A DNA stretch of 64,000 bases from Cunninghamella blakesleeana (Eukaryota; Mucoromycota; Mucoromycetes; Mucorales; Cunninghamellaceae). The notes beneath the pieces were generated by a model, which did not search any database, had not been told where the DNA came from, and saw only the letters and a list, made by a program, of their open reading frames with translations. Location of the stretch: contig JAFCIZ010000007.1 of the NCBI GenBank assembly GCA_017871115.1, positions 2,418,001 through 2,482,000 of the forward strand, written 5' to 3'. Position 1 is the stretch's first letter, and each line of letters starts with the position of its first letter. The position numbers and the translations under genes are program-made. Shown here piece after piece: positions 45,811 through 57,461 of the stretch.

Positions 45811-48230
45811 ATGGATTTAAATTCTTATAAATTCACCTATGAAGGCGAAAATCGTTATCTTTCCTATTTTGCTAATAATCCTATTGAAAAATGGCAGTAT
45901 GAAGATTTTGAAACTTTTTTTTCTATAAATAAAAAACGAAAGCAAAAAAAAGATACTTTGGAAACAGCATATACATGTTCCTTAATTATAATAAAAACTA
46001 CAAAGAGCACACCAATTGAAATAAAAAATTACATTAATGCCTTACTGGAAAGAGTAATATTAATAAAGACAATGTATTAAATTTAGATATTTATAAATTG
46101 AATGGGACATACTAACTTTTTATTATTTTCTTTTACAAATATCTAGCTCGAAGAAAAAGAAAATTCAATACAGCCTACTATTCAGTACAATTTTGGTGAT
46201 GGAAATAATTTATATAATGATAAAGTATGTGTAACATAATCAGAGCATATATTATATAATATAATCATAAATAAAATAAGAATTGTAACTTATGTGCTTT
46301 TAATATATATTTGAATAAATTAGGTTATTTACAACAATAACAATACCAGTACCACAGCTCCTACCAAAGTAACAATATTCATAATGATGAAAATAACATA
46401 CAGCTAGTAAATATGCATATGTATAGGTATATGTTTAAAACATACTTGCTAATAATGTTTTTATTATTCTGATTTTTTATTTTTTTTATTTAGGAAACAC
46501 AATCACAATCAAATGTACCATCGCCGCAATCGCAACCAAGCTCACCATTCCCGTTCCCATCCCAGCAACAACAACAACAGTCTCATCTTGAACAGCGGCA
46601 GCAGCAGGATATTGCTACCACTTCTTCTAACGAAAGTGAGTAATAATAATAATTTTACTGATATATACTTATATATTTTGTATTTAATTAAATAATATCA
46701 ATCTTGATATTCTTTTTATTTAATATAGCTAGTACTAGTATGAGAAAAAGAATAAAACTCAACAATAATAAACTTGTTATTATAGAAGGTCAACATAGGG
46801 AAAAAGAAGAAGAAGAAGAAGAAGAAGAAGAAGAAGAAGAAGAAGAAGAAGAAGAGGAAGAGGAAGAAGAAAAGGAAGAAAAGAAAGAATATAATGACGA
46901 TGATGACTTTGAAATCATCACCATTAAATATGATATCTGGGGTGAATGGAAACATTTTATCAGTGAAGTAAAAGAAGGTGGAAATATTTACAAGTATAGT
47001 CCTTTGAATTATAACATCATTCGATTTGGGTATGGTCTTAAACCTATGAATGAAGTTCCTTATGATTTATATTACAACACGATTAACACTCTCTCCGATG
47101 ATACCAGTAATGTTAACAAATCTACACATTATTCAAATGGTATCGTATTCGAAAATCAAGACTATATTAATAGTGTTTTAGACTCAGTAAGTAACATTAT
47201 ATATTTTCAAGTGCAAGATCATGTTTTATCTGTTTTCTTCTAACTTTATTATTATCGTTTTTAGCAATCTTATTTTTACTTTATTGTATTATTTTATATA
47301 TTTTCTTTGCTAATTTTACATTTTTATTTATTTTATTTTAATTTTTTTAAAAAATAGGAGTCATTAATGTCTATGAAAAATAGTATTAAAAATGAAAATG
47401 AAAACCGAAACAATTTACTTGAAAATTTATTTACTGTTGTAGCAAATATTTATGATCCTCATAAACCACCTATTACTCATAGCGAATCATGTTATAGCTT
47501 CTTTTTTGTTTGGCCATGCCTGATAGCCCTTGTTGACTCTATTAATAGTATTCGTACAGATAGCCTTTACTTCTATCCTGGTGAAGAAAAACTTCGATGT
47601 ATGTTATCTCAATTAAAAAAGATCGATCCCTTTATTGATTCAAGACATGGGTATAATGCTGATGCCATTTTACGATGCCATCATTATGACGATTTGGAAT
47701 GTTTAATTTTAGAAGTAAGCTCAAGCTATGGAAGAATTGATAAGATAAAGCATGCCCAAGATCATATAAAGGGAACTTTTGGGCTATTAGCTATGTTAAA
47801 AGGTATTGCGGATAGATTTGAACATGGAACCATTGATACCTTCAAAAAGATCAAAGTATTTTTTTTACAATCCTATAATGAATGTTTCTATCTCTGGTCT
47901 TTAAGTTATGTTGGAAATGATTTATATAGCCTATTTCGTGAATGCAAGGCAAAAGTACCATTTGACTTTCATAGAAAGGATGAAACAACTCTTGATTTTA
48001 TTATTCTTCATCACCATTTGGAGTGTTTATTGATGGATTTATTTGACACGTTGGAAAAGCTTAAAAAGGAGCACACAACGAATTTGAGAAACAGACGATA
48101 TCAATCATCTGACTCCTACAGCACCTTAAAGGACACCATTCAGCCTACTATTGTAAAAGTGTCATGTTTAAAAAATAATTATAAAGGTATTGGAGATGAA
48201 GAACCGACAAGCTCACCTGTTCCATTTTAA
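45811..48230 (+). CDS. Protein of a probable Mucorales-expanded family, possible PD-(D/E)XK-like domain
   Basis: Six exons, 45811-46053, 46147-46224, 46324-46368, 46494-46635, 46729-47186 and 47358-48230, give 612 residues. The middle holds a Gln/Ser/Pro-rich linker and a run of about 22 Glu encoded by GAA repeats (46804-46872). The C-terminal domain, about 360-570, is compact: E365 in a helix (HSESCYSFFFVWPCL), FYPGEEKLRCML, NADAILRCHHYD (D424), LECLILEVSSSYG (E441), K451, then DHIKGTFGLLAMLKGIAD. From memory, similar proteins with ADGI and LLLLETSG motifs are numerous in Rhizopus and Mucor. The spaced Glu, Asp and Glu-x-Ser layout resembles PD-(D/E)XK nucleases, but the usual Lys is replaced by Ser. 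Function unknown. It lies beside the 203 bp repeats. Confidence 0.7.
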
Positions 48231-48879
48231 TTATTTTTATTTATATATAATATATTAGTATACATATTTCTCTCTATATCATTTAAATATATTTTTACTT
48301 AATGTTTTTTTATATACATATTTTATTTAAAACTTCCTTTTAATGCTTTTTTTTATGTATTATTTAAATAAAATTATATTATTATTTGGATAATAAAAAT
48401 TACTTTTATATCTTCATTTACTGAAATGCTAACCCATTTATTAACAATATATTTACAAAACTAGAATTAGAATATATATGATAATTAATATTCATGATAT
48501 AGGGCTATTAATTATTCAATTTAAAAAAAATAAAAGAAAATAGAAATATTTTACGTACTGACTAGATCTTAATATGGAAAAAGAAAGATAGTACAATTAC
48601 ATTAATTAATATAAAACACTTTTATATAATAAAATACAAAACTGATATTAATATGTAGAAAAATATATAAGATATAATTGCATAAAGTGGCTGTTTTATT
48701 TTTGTTCACTTTCAATTCTAATAACTTTTTCAGGTGGCACTTACAGGTACCACTTTTCCTTTTTTGGATTATCCGAAAAGAGAAAAAAGTTTGAATTTTT
48801 TTTTTAAAAAAAGATTTTTTTCTTCTCTCTCTCTCTTTTATATTATAAATATAAATATATTGATACCCTTTAAGATTTC
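48231..48879. other. Intergenic region
   Basis: Spacer before the second carrier gene. It includes a small inverted repeat, GTGG (48734-48737) with CCAC (48751-48754), and a CT-rich run at 48822-48837 close to the start. No gene is visible. Confidence 0.45.
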
Positions 48880-50028
48880 ATGGCTGTAGATTTATATTTT
48901 ATATTTGCGTCGAGTGTAGCAGCAATCATAGCTAGATTAGTTACTCATCCAAGTAAAATAAAAAATACATAAATTAATATACAACAATTATCCATTATTA
49001 TTTTCATTCATATTATATTCTTAATATTATTTAATTAATTATTTATTATTAATATTATTATTTAATCAGTTGATACAATTAAAACACGTTTGCAAGTATC
49101 AAGAGTGAATACAACAATCAAGGATATATTAAGATCAGCTCCTTTAATATCTTTATTCGACGGATTAGCAATTACCTTATTGCTATGTGTTCCAGCCCTC
49201 ACTGTCTATCTATCCTCTTATGATACAACAAAGCAAATATTATCAGAAAAATTAGAATGGGACAAGGCAAGTGCAGGTACTTATATGGTGGCAGGTTTAG
49301 TAGCTGAAGCATTGGCTGGTATTTTTTTTACTCCTATGGAAGTCTTGAAAAATAGATTACAAGTCTTTTCATCTTCATCAGCAACCCAACAACAGCAACA
49401 ACAAAATGGAATAATAGAAGAAGAAAATGAAGGAGATAATAACAGGGTAATGACAAGTTTACTACCAACGTATCAACATCAGCCTAACAATAATATACCT
49501 ATTGATAATAATAATGGTACAACCAAAGCAACATTTAAATTAGCTCATCATATATATAAAACAGAGGGATGGCAAGGATTTTATCAAGGATATTGGATCA
49601 CTCTTGTTGTCTTTGCACCACAAACCATGATTTATTTTATTGTTTATGAGAATCTTAAATTACAATTCTTAGAACCAACATTTTTCACTTATTTATTATG
49701 TGCTTTATCATCTAGTGTGATCAGTGTAGCTATATGTAATCCTTTAGATGTTGTGAAAACAAGATGGCAAGTCTACCATCATCATCATCATCATGTATTA
49801 CCATCGTCTTCCTTTATGAATCATTCTAATATATTCCATCATTATTTCTCACAATCTTTTGATACCATGGCAGAACTTTGTCAAGTAATGTGTCATATGT
49901 ATAGAGAAGAAGGGTATCGTGCTTTTTTGAAAGGGACATTGGCAAGAGTATTATGGGGTGCTCCAATGACTACCATTAGTTTTTGTATATTTGAAGTATT
50001 AAAAGATGTCCATAATAAGGCAAATTAA
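48880..50028 (+). CDS. Mitochondrial carrier (SLC25 family), second copy in the window
   Basis: Two exons, 48880-48952 and 49070-50028, give 343 residues. Three carrier signatures are present: HPIDTIKTRLQV, TPMEVLKNRLQV and NPLDVVKTRWQV. Each is followed by a short helix region (SLFDGLAITLLL, EGWQGFYQGYWI, EGYRAFLKGTLA). Repeat two has an inserted Gln/Asn/Glu-rich loop of about 55 residues, and repeat three has a run of six histidines. The PALTVYLSSYDTTK and FYQGYWITLVVFAPQTMIYF segments recall the SLC25A44-like branch, but the substrate is not readable. The first exon is short, but the donor, acceptor and frame agree. Confidence 0.85.
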
Positions 50029-50559
50029 TATTCTCTTTTTCTCCTAATATTTTTTTTTAAAAAAAAAAATATGATCATCATTATATTATTTCTTTTTATT
50101 TATATAATCGATAAATACCTAATAATAATAATAATAGTAATAATAATAATAAAATAGAATTTACATAAATTAAAATCACTATTTATCATGAAAAAAAAAT
50201 AAAATAAAATAAAAGGGCAGACTGAAAGGAATCAATGGCGTATATTTTGATTTGTTCTTAAACACCTGCCTATAACCTTTTTCACGCATTTATAAACTTT
50301 CATATTTTTTTTAATGATCCATTCCGCTTTAGTCCCTTACATCCACTTTTTATTAGTTTTACTATTTCTAATTTTGTTTTATTTAAATAAATTCTATTTA
50401 TTTCAGATACATTCATTTTTTTTTTTTTTACTATAATAATAATTATGATTGTTTAAACAGTATTTAGTATACAAAAAAAATAAAATAATAATAATTAAAT
50501 TAAAAATAAAAATAGAGTGAAAGAAGGAAGGGGAGAAGAAGTAAATGTATCATTTTTTT
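50029..50559. other. Convergent intergenic region
   Basis: Spacer between the 3' ends of the carrier and CLC genes. AATAAA-like strings occur on both strands; an ATA/ATT microsatellite is at 50122-50152. No gene is visible. Confidence 0.5.
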
Positions 50560-53500
50560 TTATCGACGAGAAAGTTCCATTTCTTCATCTTCTGATGTTC
50601 TACTATTAACTCGCCTATAAGCACCACTATAACGATTAGAACGTTGAGATACCCAATTCATTATACGATTTAAAGTTTCACTTTCTGTTGAATGATAGGA
50701 GGAATGGGTATTTTCTATATGTACAATATACTTCAATACATCTTTGACAGTTACTAAGCCAACTAATTTACCACGCTTTTCTAATAAAATAACTCGAGGG
50801 CTACAAAAATTAAATAAATGAATATATAATGTATAAATAATCATTATCACTATTTTATTATTATTATTATTTATTCATTGTTTATAAAATTACCCTAATT
50901 GTTTAAACATATCCATAACAGTTTCTAAATAGAGTTTAGGATGTACAGTTAATGGTGTCTATTTTGGTTTTTTTAAAAAAATAATAACAGTACGTTAATA
51001 CATACATACTACGTTTGTATTCATAAATTATTTATATTTAAGTACATATATATATATTTATACCTGATCTACATATGGGCCAAAATCTACTTCTTCAGAA
51101 GAGCCACGAATTACATATCCTTCATCTGTTGTTGTATTGGTTAATATCTCAAGATTATCAACATCAGAACAAAATCGACATATAGTGTCCGAGTGGGCTT
51201 TGTTTAATTTTTTAGCTCTTGCAATAAGGTATTTTAATTCTGTTTTGCCAATATAACCGATTAATATCATACTTTCTTTGTCTTGTACTACTGGGAATCC
51301 ACGATAATGGGTGTTGCTAAGAATATTTTCTAAAAATAAATAAATATAAATGTATATATATAATTAATTATTTTTTCATATACATATAAATGATCTTAAT
51401 TTATTAAAAGTATTACTTTTATATTCATTCATTCATTTTTCCTTATATAATTTACCAATTTCACCAAAGGTCATATTATTAACTGTCATAACTGTCAAAT
51501 TATCTTGCATAACATGAGATACTATGAAAATGAATTTATATATGTATAAGTCAACAATTATGTTATATATATATATACTATAAAATCATTATTTTTATTT
51601 TTAAATATGGATACATACCTGGTACACCAAAAACATGATCATCATTTTCTAAAAATGGGTATCCATTTAATCGAATATAACGATCAGCTATTCCCCCAGG
51701 GCCAAACCAATCACCAACAGCTCTTGTTACCATTAATGTAATCTAAAATAAAGAGTATAATAATAATAGTTGTAAATTTTTTATATATCAACTTACACAT
51801 ATATTTAACTTTATATATAATATTTTTATTTACCATAGTAGGTAAAATATAAGTAATTTGACCAGTCAATTCAAACATAATAACTACGACAGAAACTAAA
51901 ATTAAAAAAATTAAAAAAAGAGTGGAAAAGAAAATTAATACGTGACTATATATTAAATATACAATAGAAACTATATATTTATTACCAGTAATTCTCATCA
52001 CACCACTAGGATAAAATATGTAAATATAGAGGTCGAATATAAGATAATTTGTAGAATAATATAATAATATTGGTAATATGTCTTTTTAAAAAAAATTAAA
52101 AAAAGTCTTACCATAATGCTGCAGCAGCACCAAGAAAAGCATATGTTCCTGGAGTGATACACTATATGGTGATGAAATACATATATTTAGATATGATTAA
52201 TTATTCAATATTGTTACCATAGCCATTAATAATATCCATAACTATAATAAAATAACACTTACAGGCATATCAGGTCGACAAGAAGAGAATAAAAAGAATT
52301 CAGGGTATGCTCTATTAATAAAGATGAATATAAAGATAATGATTAATATTATTATTTAATCTCTCTCTCTCTCTCTCTCTCTCATACATACACACATGTA
52401 TATATATATATATATATATATATAATTCTATTATTTTAAACTTACAAATGCCATGATTTAACGATTAATCCTACCATACGACCAAATGTTGCACCAATAG
52501 CCATGGAAGGAACAAATATACCACAAGGAACCTGTATTATAATATTAAAATAAAAATAATTATTAAATACGAGCTATATAAATATATATGTATATTTATT
52601 TAATTACTATGACTTACTCTTGCACCATAAGTAATAATTGTACCAATTGTTCTGAAAACAGTTGCAAAAAAGAGTAAAACAAGGATTCTACCAACTTGAT
52701 TTTCTCTATTATTTTTAATAATATATATATATCAATATTATTTCCATCTTACCAAATATTTATTACGTCCATTACTATTATTATTACTATTATATTCATT
52801 TAATTTTTAGAATAAAACATACTGGCATAATCCTTGATAATTTTCTCCTTCAGCACCTTCACATTCTCTAAACAAGATTCCCATAATTTCAGTCATATCA
52901 ATACGTAAAAATACATTTGGGAAAGCTAAAAATGCTGTAACAAAGGCTAGAATAGATGCTTCCAATATAGGAAAGTCTTTAAGATATTTTTTACGAAGTT
53001 CAGCAACAATGATATTATATTTGATAACTAATGCACCATACAATCCCTGAAATAATAATAATAACAATATATGAATGATATAGCTATATACAACCTTTTT
53101 TCTTTTTTCACTTCTCTCTTTTATATATATATATATAACTTACACCAAAAATACCAATGATGATTACAAATGTATATTCAAAAAAGTGCCATTCACGATC
53201 ATAACTAACTTGGAACATAACCAATTTACCAGTTCGGAAAGGATTCATAGCCTATTATTTTTTTTTTAAAGAAATGAAATAAAAAAAAATGATATAGATT
53301 GGTGAATGAACGAATATCTTTTTATTTTTTAAAATATTGTATATACATAGCCACATTTTTTATTTATAGTCTATTTAATTTATTTATTTTTTACCTGTAA
53401 AACAATGGTAGCGATCATGGCACAAAAAAAACTTTTCCACATAGTACGATTTGGAAACGTAGTACTCATTTCTTCTAAAGCAAATAATACTCCACCAATA

Positions 53501-54894
53501 GGAGAACCAAAAGCAACGGCAACACCAGCTGCACTAGATGCAGTTAAAATTTCTCTCATTTCAGCTATTACATACAAAATAAATATAAATATAAAAGTCA
53601 GACATATAATATATACAAATAAATACGAAAATGCGCGTAGCACCCTTATCGATCTTAATTTTTTTTTTTATGTTAATCTATATATCTTACCTTTGCTAGA
53701 TCTAAATTTTTGAAAACTACGAGATATAACATTACCAACACAACAAGCCATATGTACAGATGGACCTTCTTTACCTATTGATAAATTGGATGCAACGGCC
53801 ATTGTCTATAATGATATAATTATTTATGTATATATAAGTAAGAATAGGTAGTGCCTTTGTTTTTCCTGAAAAAAACACTATAATAATCATTTTTTAAAAT
53901 ATTCTCCTACCAAACCAACACTTTTCATCACTAAAGTCCATCCACCTAAAAATCCACGCATAACAAAACCAGCTATTTTTTTAAAAAAAAGATAAGAATA
54001 TACATTTATCATTAATATAGATATACCCATTTTTTATTCACATATTTATTTATTTATTGTTAAGCCAAATATAATAATTACCAATGATACACTTAATTTC
54101 TGATATTCCCGATCCAGCAGCATAAGGGGCGAATTGTTTTACTAAATAAGCACAAGTAGTAGCAAATAAGGTAGCCCAAAAAATGTAAAATAACCAAGTT
54201 ACAATATAAATATCATGACCAAGACCTAAAGCATCACTCCAAGGAACCCACATAGCACAAACGCCATCTATAGTAAATATATATATATATAATAATAATA
54301 ATAATAAATGATCCATCCTATCATCCTATTATTTTATCAATTATATATATCTTGTCTATTTATTTATTTTTTATCCTTTTTTTTAAAAAAAAAAAACCTT
54401 ACGTTCTTCTTCAATTTCCCAACAACAATATTTTTTATTTAACCACCAAGCATTTGAACAATAACCTAATTTATAGTCAGATAACCAGTTTGTAACAATA
54501 GCGATCAAAGCCGAATTTAATCCAATAGCAGCGCCAACAAGACAGACAACAATCCATGATTGAAATGTTTCAAATGTTAATTTCCACCAAGCTGTCCAAC
54601 TATTATCGTCTTGATTTTGATTTTGTACTGAGCTTTGTCGATATCTTTCTAACGTGGCATCTTTAACCCAATCTATATTAAAATTAAATAATAATAATAA
54701 CAATAACGATAATAGATGGATTAAACTTTTGTTCTTCTTCATCTTCTTTCCATTATTCATATATCAAGGATTTATATATTAAAGCAGAGGAGGATGTCAT
54801 ATATGTATATATTTATACCTATGGTACTAAAATCTTCGTATCTTCTGATTTGTGATAATTCATCTTCTACAATAGCCGATTCATTGGTTTGCAT
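50560..54894 (-). CDS. CLC chloride transporter, Gef1-like, with CBS domains
   Basis: Nineteen exons: 54819-54894, 54403-54672, 54082-54267, 53911-53972, 53691-53805, 53395-53564, 53144-53251, 52823-53046, 52618-52705, 52446-52531, 52263-52311, 52112-52161, 51986-52005, 51834-51895, 51619-51742, 51456-51521, 51064-51329, 50894-50958 and 50560-50800. The 775-residue product matches yeast Gef1 (779). The three selectivity-filter motifs are present: [14 protein letters not shown] with the gating glutamate, and [11 protein letters not shown]. That glutamate suggests Cl-/H+ exchange rather than a channel. Two CBS modules form the C-terminus ([20 protein letters not shown] and [20 protein letters not shown]). 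Gef1 acidifies Golgi/vacuolar compartments and supports copper loading. Exon 13 has only 20 bases. Confidence 0.94.
52361..52383 (+). repeat. CT dinucleotide run in a CLC intron
   Basis: Uninterrupted CT repeat followed by a TA tract (about 52399-52424), inside the intron between exons 10 and 11 of the CLC gene. Confidence 0.8.
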
Positions 54895-55630
54895 GGTTTC
54901 TTTTTTGTTTTCTTTAAAAAGAACACTATATATATTATATTTATTTTACTTGTATATTAAGTATAAATATAATATTGATATAGGATCTATCTTTTATTTT
55001 TTCTTCAAAAATAAAACAGAAGAGGTACAGAAAATACGAAATAAAAAAAATAAGCAAGAATTTAATTAAGGCAGCACAAAAAATCCAACGGAAGTTAAAA
55101 ATAAAAATTGGTGGACTCAATTTTTTTTTAAATTTCCATTTTTGATCTTTTTTTTCGACTTCTTTTTCCTATTGTTTTTTTTTTTTTTTATTCTACTTTT
55201 CCTATTAGTTTTAGCCTTATTGTTATAAATATGTTATATCATTTTTTATATATTACAGTAATTCTATTAGATGATGCTAGATACTATTACTAAAAATAAA
55301 TTATAGATTATAGCTAATTAAATTGGTCACTGAATATAAACAATTCAAATTAACAACCTTTAATTTGAATAGACGAAAGTAGGAAGGAAAGAAAGAAGGA
55401 AAGGTTACTTTAGAAAAGGTAGGAACGGTTTATATCTCAATATATATATAAAGCAATTCTATATTATTTTACGTGTGGAATAGTATATAAGAAAGAGTAA
55501 AAATAACTATATGTTACAATGTAAAAGGATAAAATTTCGTGTAATTATTATTTTTAATGCTATTATTATTTGGAAAAGAGATGTAAGAATTATGGGGTTA
55601 CAAATGAAAGAATTTAAAAAAGATAATTTC
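54895..55630. other. CLC promoter region
   Basis: AT-rich upstream region of the CLC gene with T runs near 55119-55190. A 91-codon open frame on the plus strand (54794-55069) overlaps the first CLC exon and is low-complexity. No gene is visible. Confidence 0.5.
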
Positions 55631-55756
55631 ATCAATAGTATAAGGATTATACCAGTAGTATAATGATTATATGAATAATATAAGAGTTAGGTTACTAATA
55701 TTAGAATTATATCAATGGTAATAAAACTATATCAATAATATGAGAATTATATCAAC
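55631..55756 (+). repeat. Minisatellite, 20 bp period, six units
   Basis: Units begin exactly every 20 bases from 55631 to 55750 with a partial seventh. A consensus is ATCAATARTATAAGAATTAT. Units 4 to 6 are closest to each other; units 1 to 3 carry more changes. It lies between the 3' end of the type I membrane protein gene and the CLC start. Confidence 0.8.
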
Positions 55757-55860
55757 CGAAAATAGATGACCATCATTATATTTTATATTATAAATAGGAT
55801 AAAACTTTGAAATATATATGCCAAACTTTTTTTTTATTATAATATATTACAAAATTTACA

Positions 55861-55862
<2 letters not shown>

Positions 55863-55895
<33 letters not shown>
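55863..55895 (+). repeat. AT dinucleotide run
   Basis: About 16 AT units, just downstream of the stop codon of the type I membrane protein gene. Confidence 0.8.
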
Positions 55896-55899
<4 letters not shown>

Positions 55900-55905
55900 T
55901 TTTTT

Positions 55906-55980
55906 TCATGGTTGATATGGAGGAGGAGGTGGAGAAGGACTAGAAGTATTACGATTATTCTGATCACTCGGGCCATTTTG

Positions 55981-56012
<32 letters not shown>

Positions 56013-56893
56013 GACAAGATAAATGATGGTTATGATTACGATTGGATATCAATGTATTATGAATCGAAGGTTGATCACGATTACTATTATGGTTTTGCTG
56101 TTGTTGTTTTAATAGTTGGAACTGTAATTTAATTTGTTGCATAGAAGGAGATAATGGTTGGTCTTCTTCTTTTACATCTTGTTCTTTTTGATTGTCATTC
56201 TTTTTACTTTTTTGGCTTGTTTCATCATAATAAAAATCTTTAGCAAATTGATTAAAATGAAGTGATTGTTGCTTTGATGAAGACGAAGGAGTTGTATATA
56301 AAGTAGAAGATGTAGGAGGAGGAAGTTGTTGGAAAGTGGTAATAGAAATATTGTTATTGGGTATCATAGTTATTGTGTTTTCATTTTTATGTTCATTATT
56401 ATTTCCATAATGTTGATAATATTTATCTTGTGATTCTAAAGAGCTTGTATCGTTATTTTTTTTATTTTGTTGCTGTAATCGTCTTTTTTTACGTATCATA
56501 AAAAAGGCAATTCCTCCTAAAAGTAAAACACCTACAATGCCTGCTACTGCAGCAATCACATGAATGGTATTAGAAATAGGGTCATTGACTTTATGACCAG
56601 GTGAGGATCCCTTAAAGGATGATCTTTTTTGATAATGATGATGGTTTATTTGTTGTTGTTTATTTATAGGAGTGTCATCTATTATGCTGTAAAACATAAA
56701 TATAAATAAATGTAAATAAAAAAAAAAAAAAAAATATCGAAGGATATATTTAATTACCACAACAGGTAAACTCCGGAGTCTAAACTTTTTCTTTTATATA
56801 TATATATATAATACTGTTTTCTTACCTATCATTATTACATTGAATATAACTTAATAAAAATGTAGAAATAATAAATAGAATGGTTTTTTTCAT
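55906..56893 (-). CDS. Type I membrane protein with Gln/Asn-rich tail and PPxY end
   Basis: Two exons, 56826-56893 and 55906-56686, give 282 residues. A signal peptide starts it (MKKTILFIISTFLLSYIQC). A short Gln/His/Ser ectodomain follows, then one transmembrane segment (IHVIAAVAGIVGVLLLGGIA, FFMI) and a basic stop-transfer IRKKRRLQQQNKK. The cytoplasmic tail is rich in Asn, Gln, Ser and Thr and ends SPSPPPPPYQP. PPPY is a PPxY motif, the kind bound by WW domains of Rsp5/Nedd4 ubiquitin ligases. The overall layout resembles small fungal wall-stress or adaptor proteins, but the ectodomain is too short to name a family. Confidence 0.65.
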
Positions 56894-57461
56894 AGTTTAT
56901 ATATAATGCATTCAATGGGGAATATATGAATATATATATGAATTGTTAAAAAAAAAAGGTATGTAAAAAAAATAAAAGAAACTATTAAAATGAAAAAATT
57001 AAAAAAAAAGAGTAAAAGAGAAGGGAGAAAAATTAAAAAAAAATTATCTTTTTTCTTTTTTATAAAAAGAATACGGGCTTTTAAAAATGGTATGTTTAGA
57101 AATGATGGAAATTCAGGACAATCTGTTTTAATTTATTATTGAAACAAGCAATAAACTACAATAATAATAAAAAAAAAAACAATTAACGAAAATAATAATA
57201 ATAATAATAATAGTTTATTATTTTAAAAATACATTCTTTATTCTTTATTTTTTTTTCTTTTTTTTCTTTTTAATATATATCAATAAATAAAATGAAAAGA
57301 ATATCAATTTATAAAAATTAGACAAAAAAAAAATAGGCATAAAATAATAATACAGAATTAAAAATATATATATAAAAGTCTAAAAAAATTTTTTTATCGG
57401 GGTTGTGTAACTGCAAACCGAGATGACCATGCCTTTCTTTTATTTTATCATATTATTATTG
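56894..57461. other. Intergenic region
   Basis: Spacer between the type I membrane protein start and the 3' end of the dioxygenase gene, with poly-A runs and an ATA microsatellite at 57190-57212. No gene is visible. Confidence 0.5.

Noticed and set aside
46716..46955. 79-codon minus-strand open frame rich in Phe
   Set aside because: It is the antisense of the poly-Glu GAA tract.
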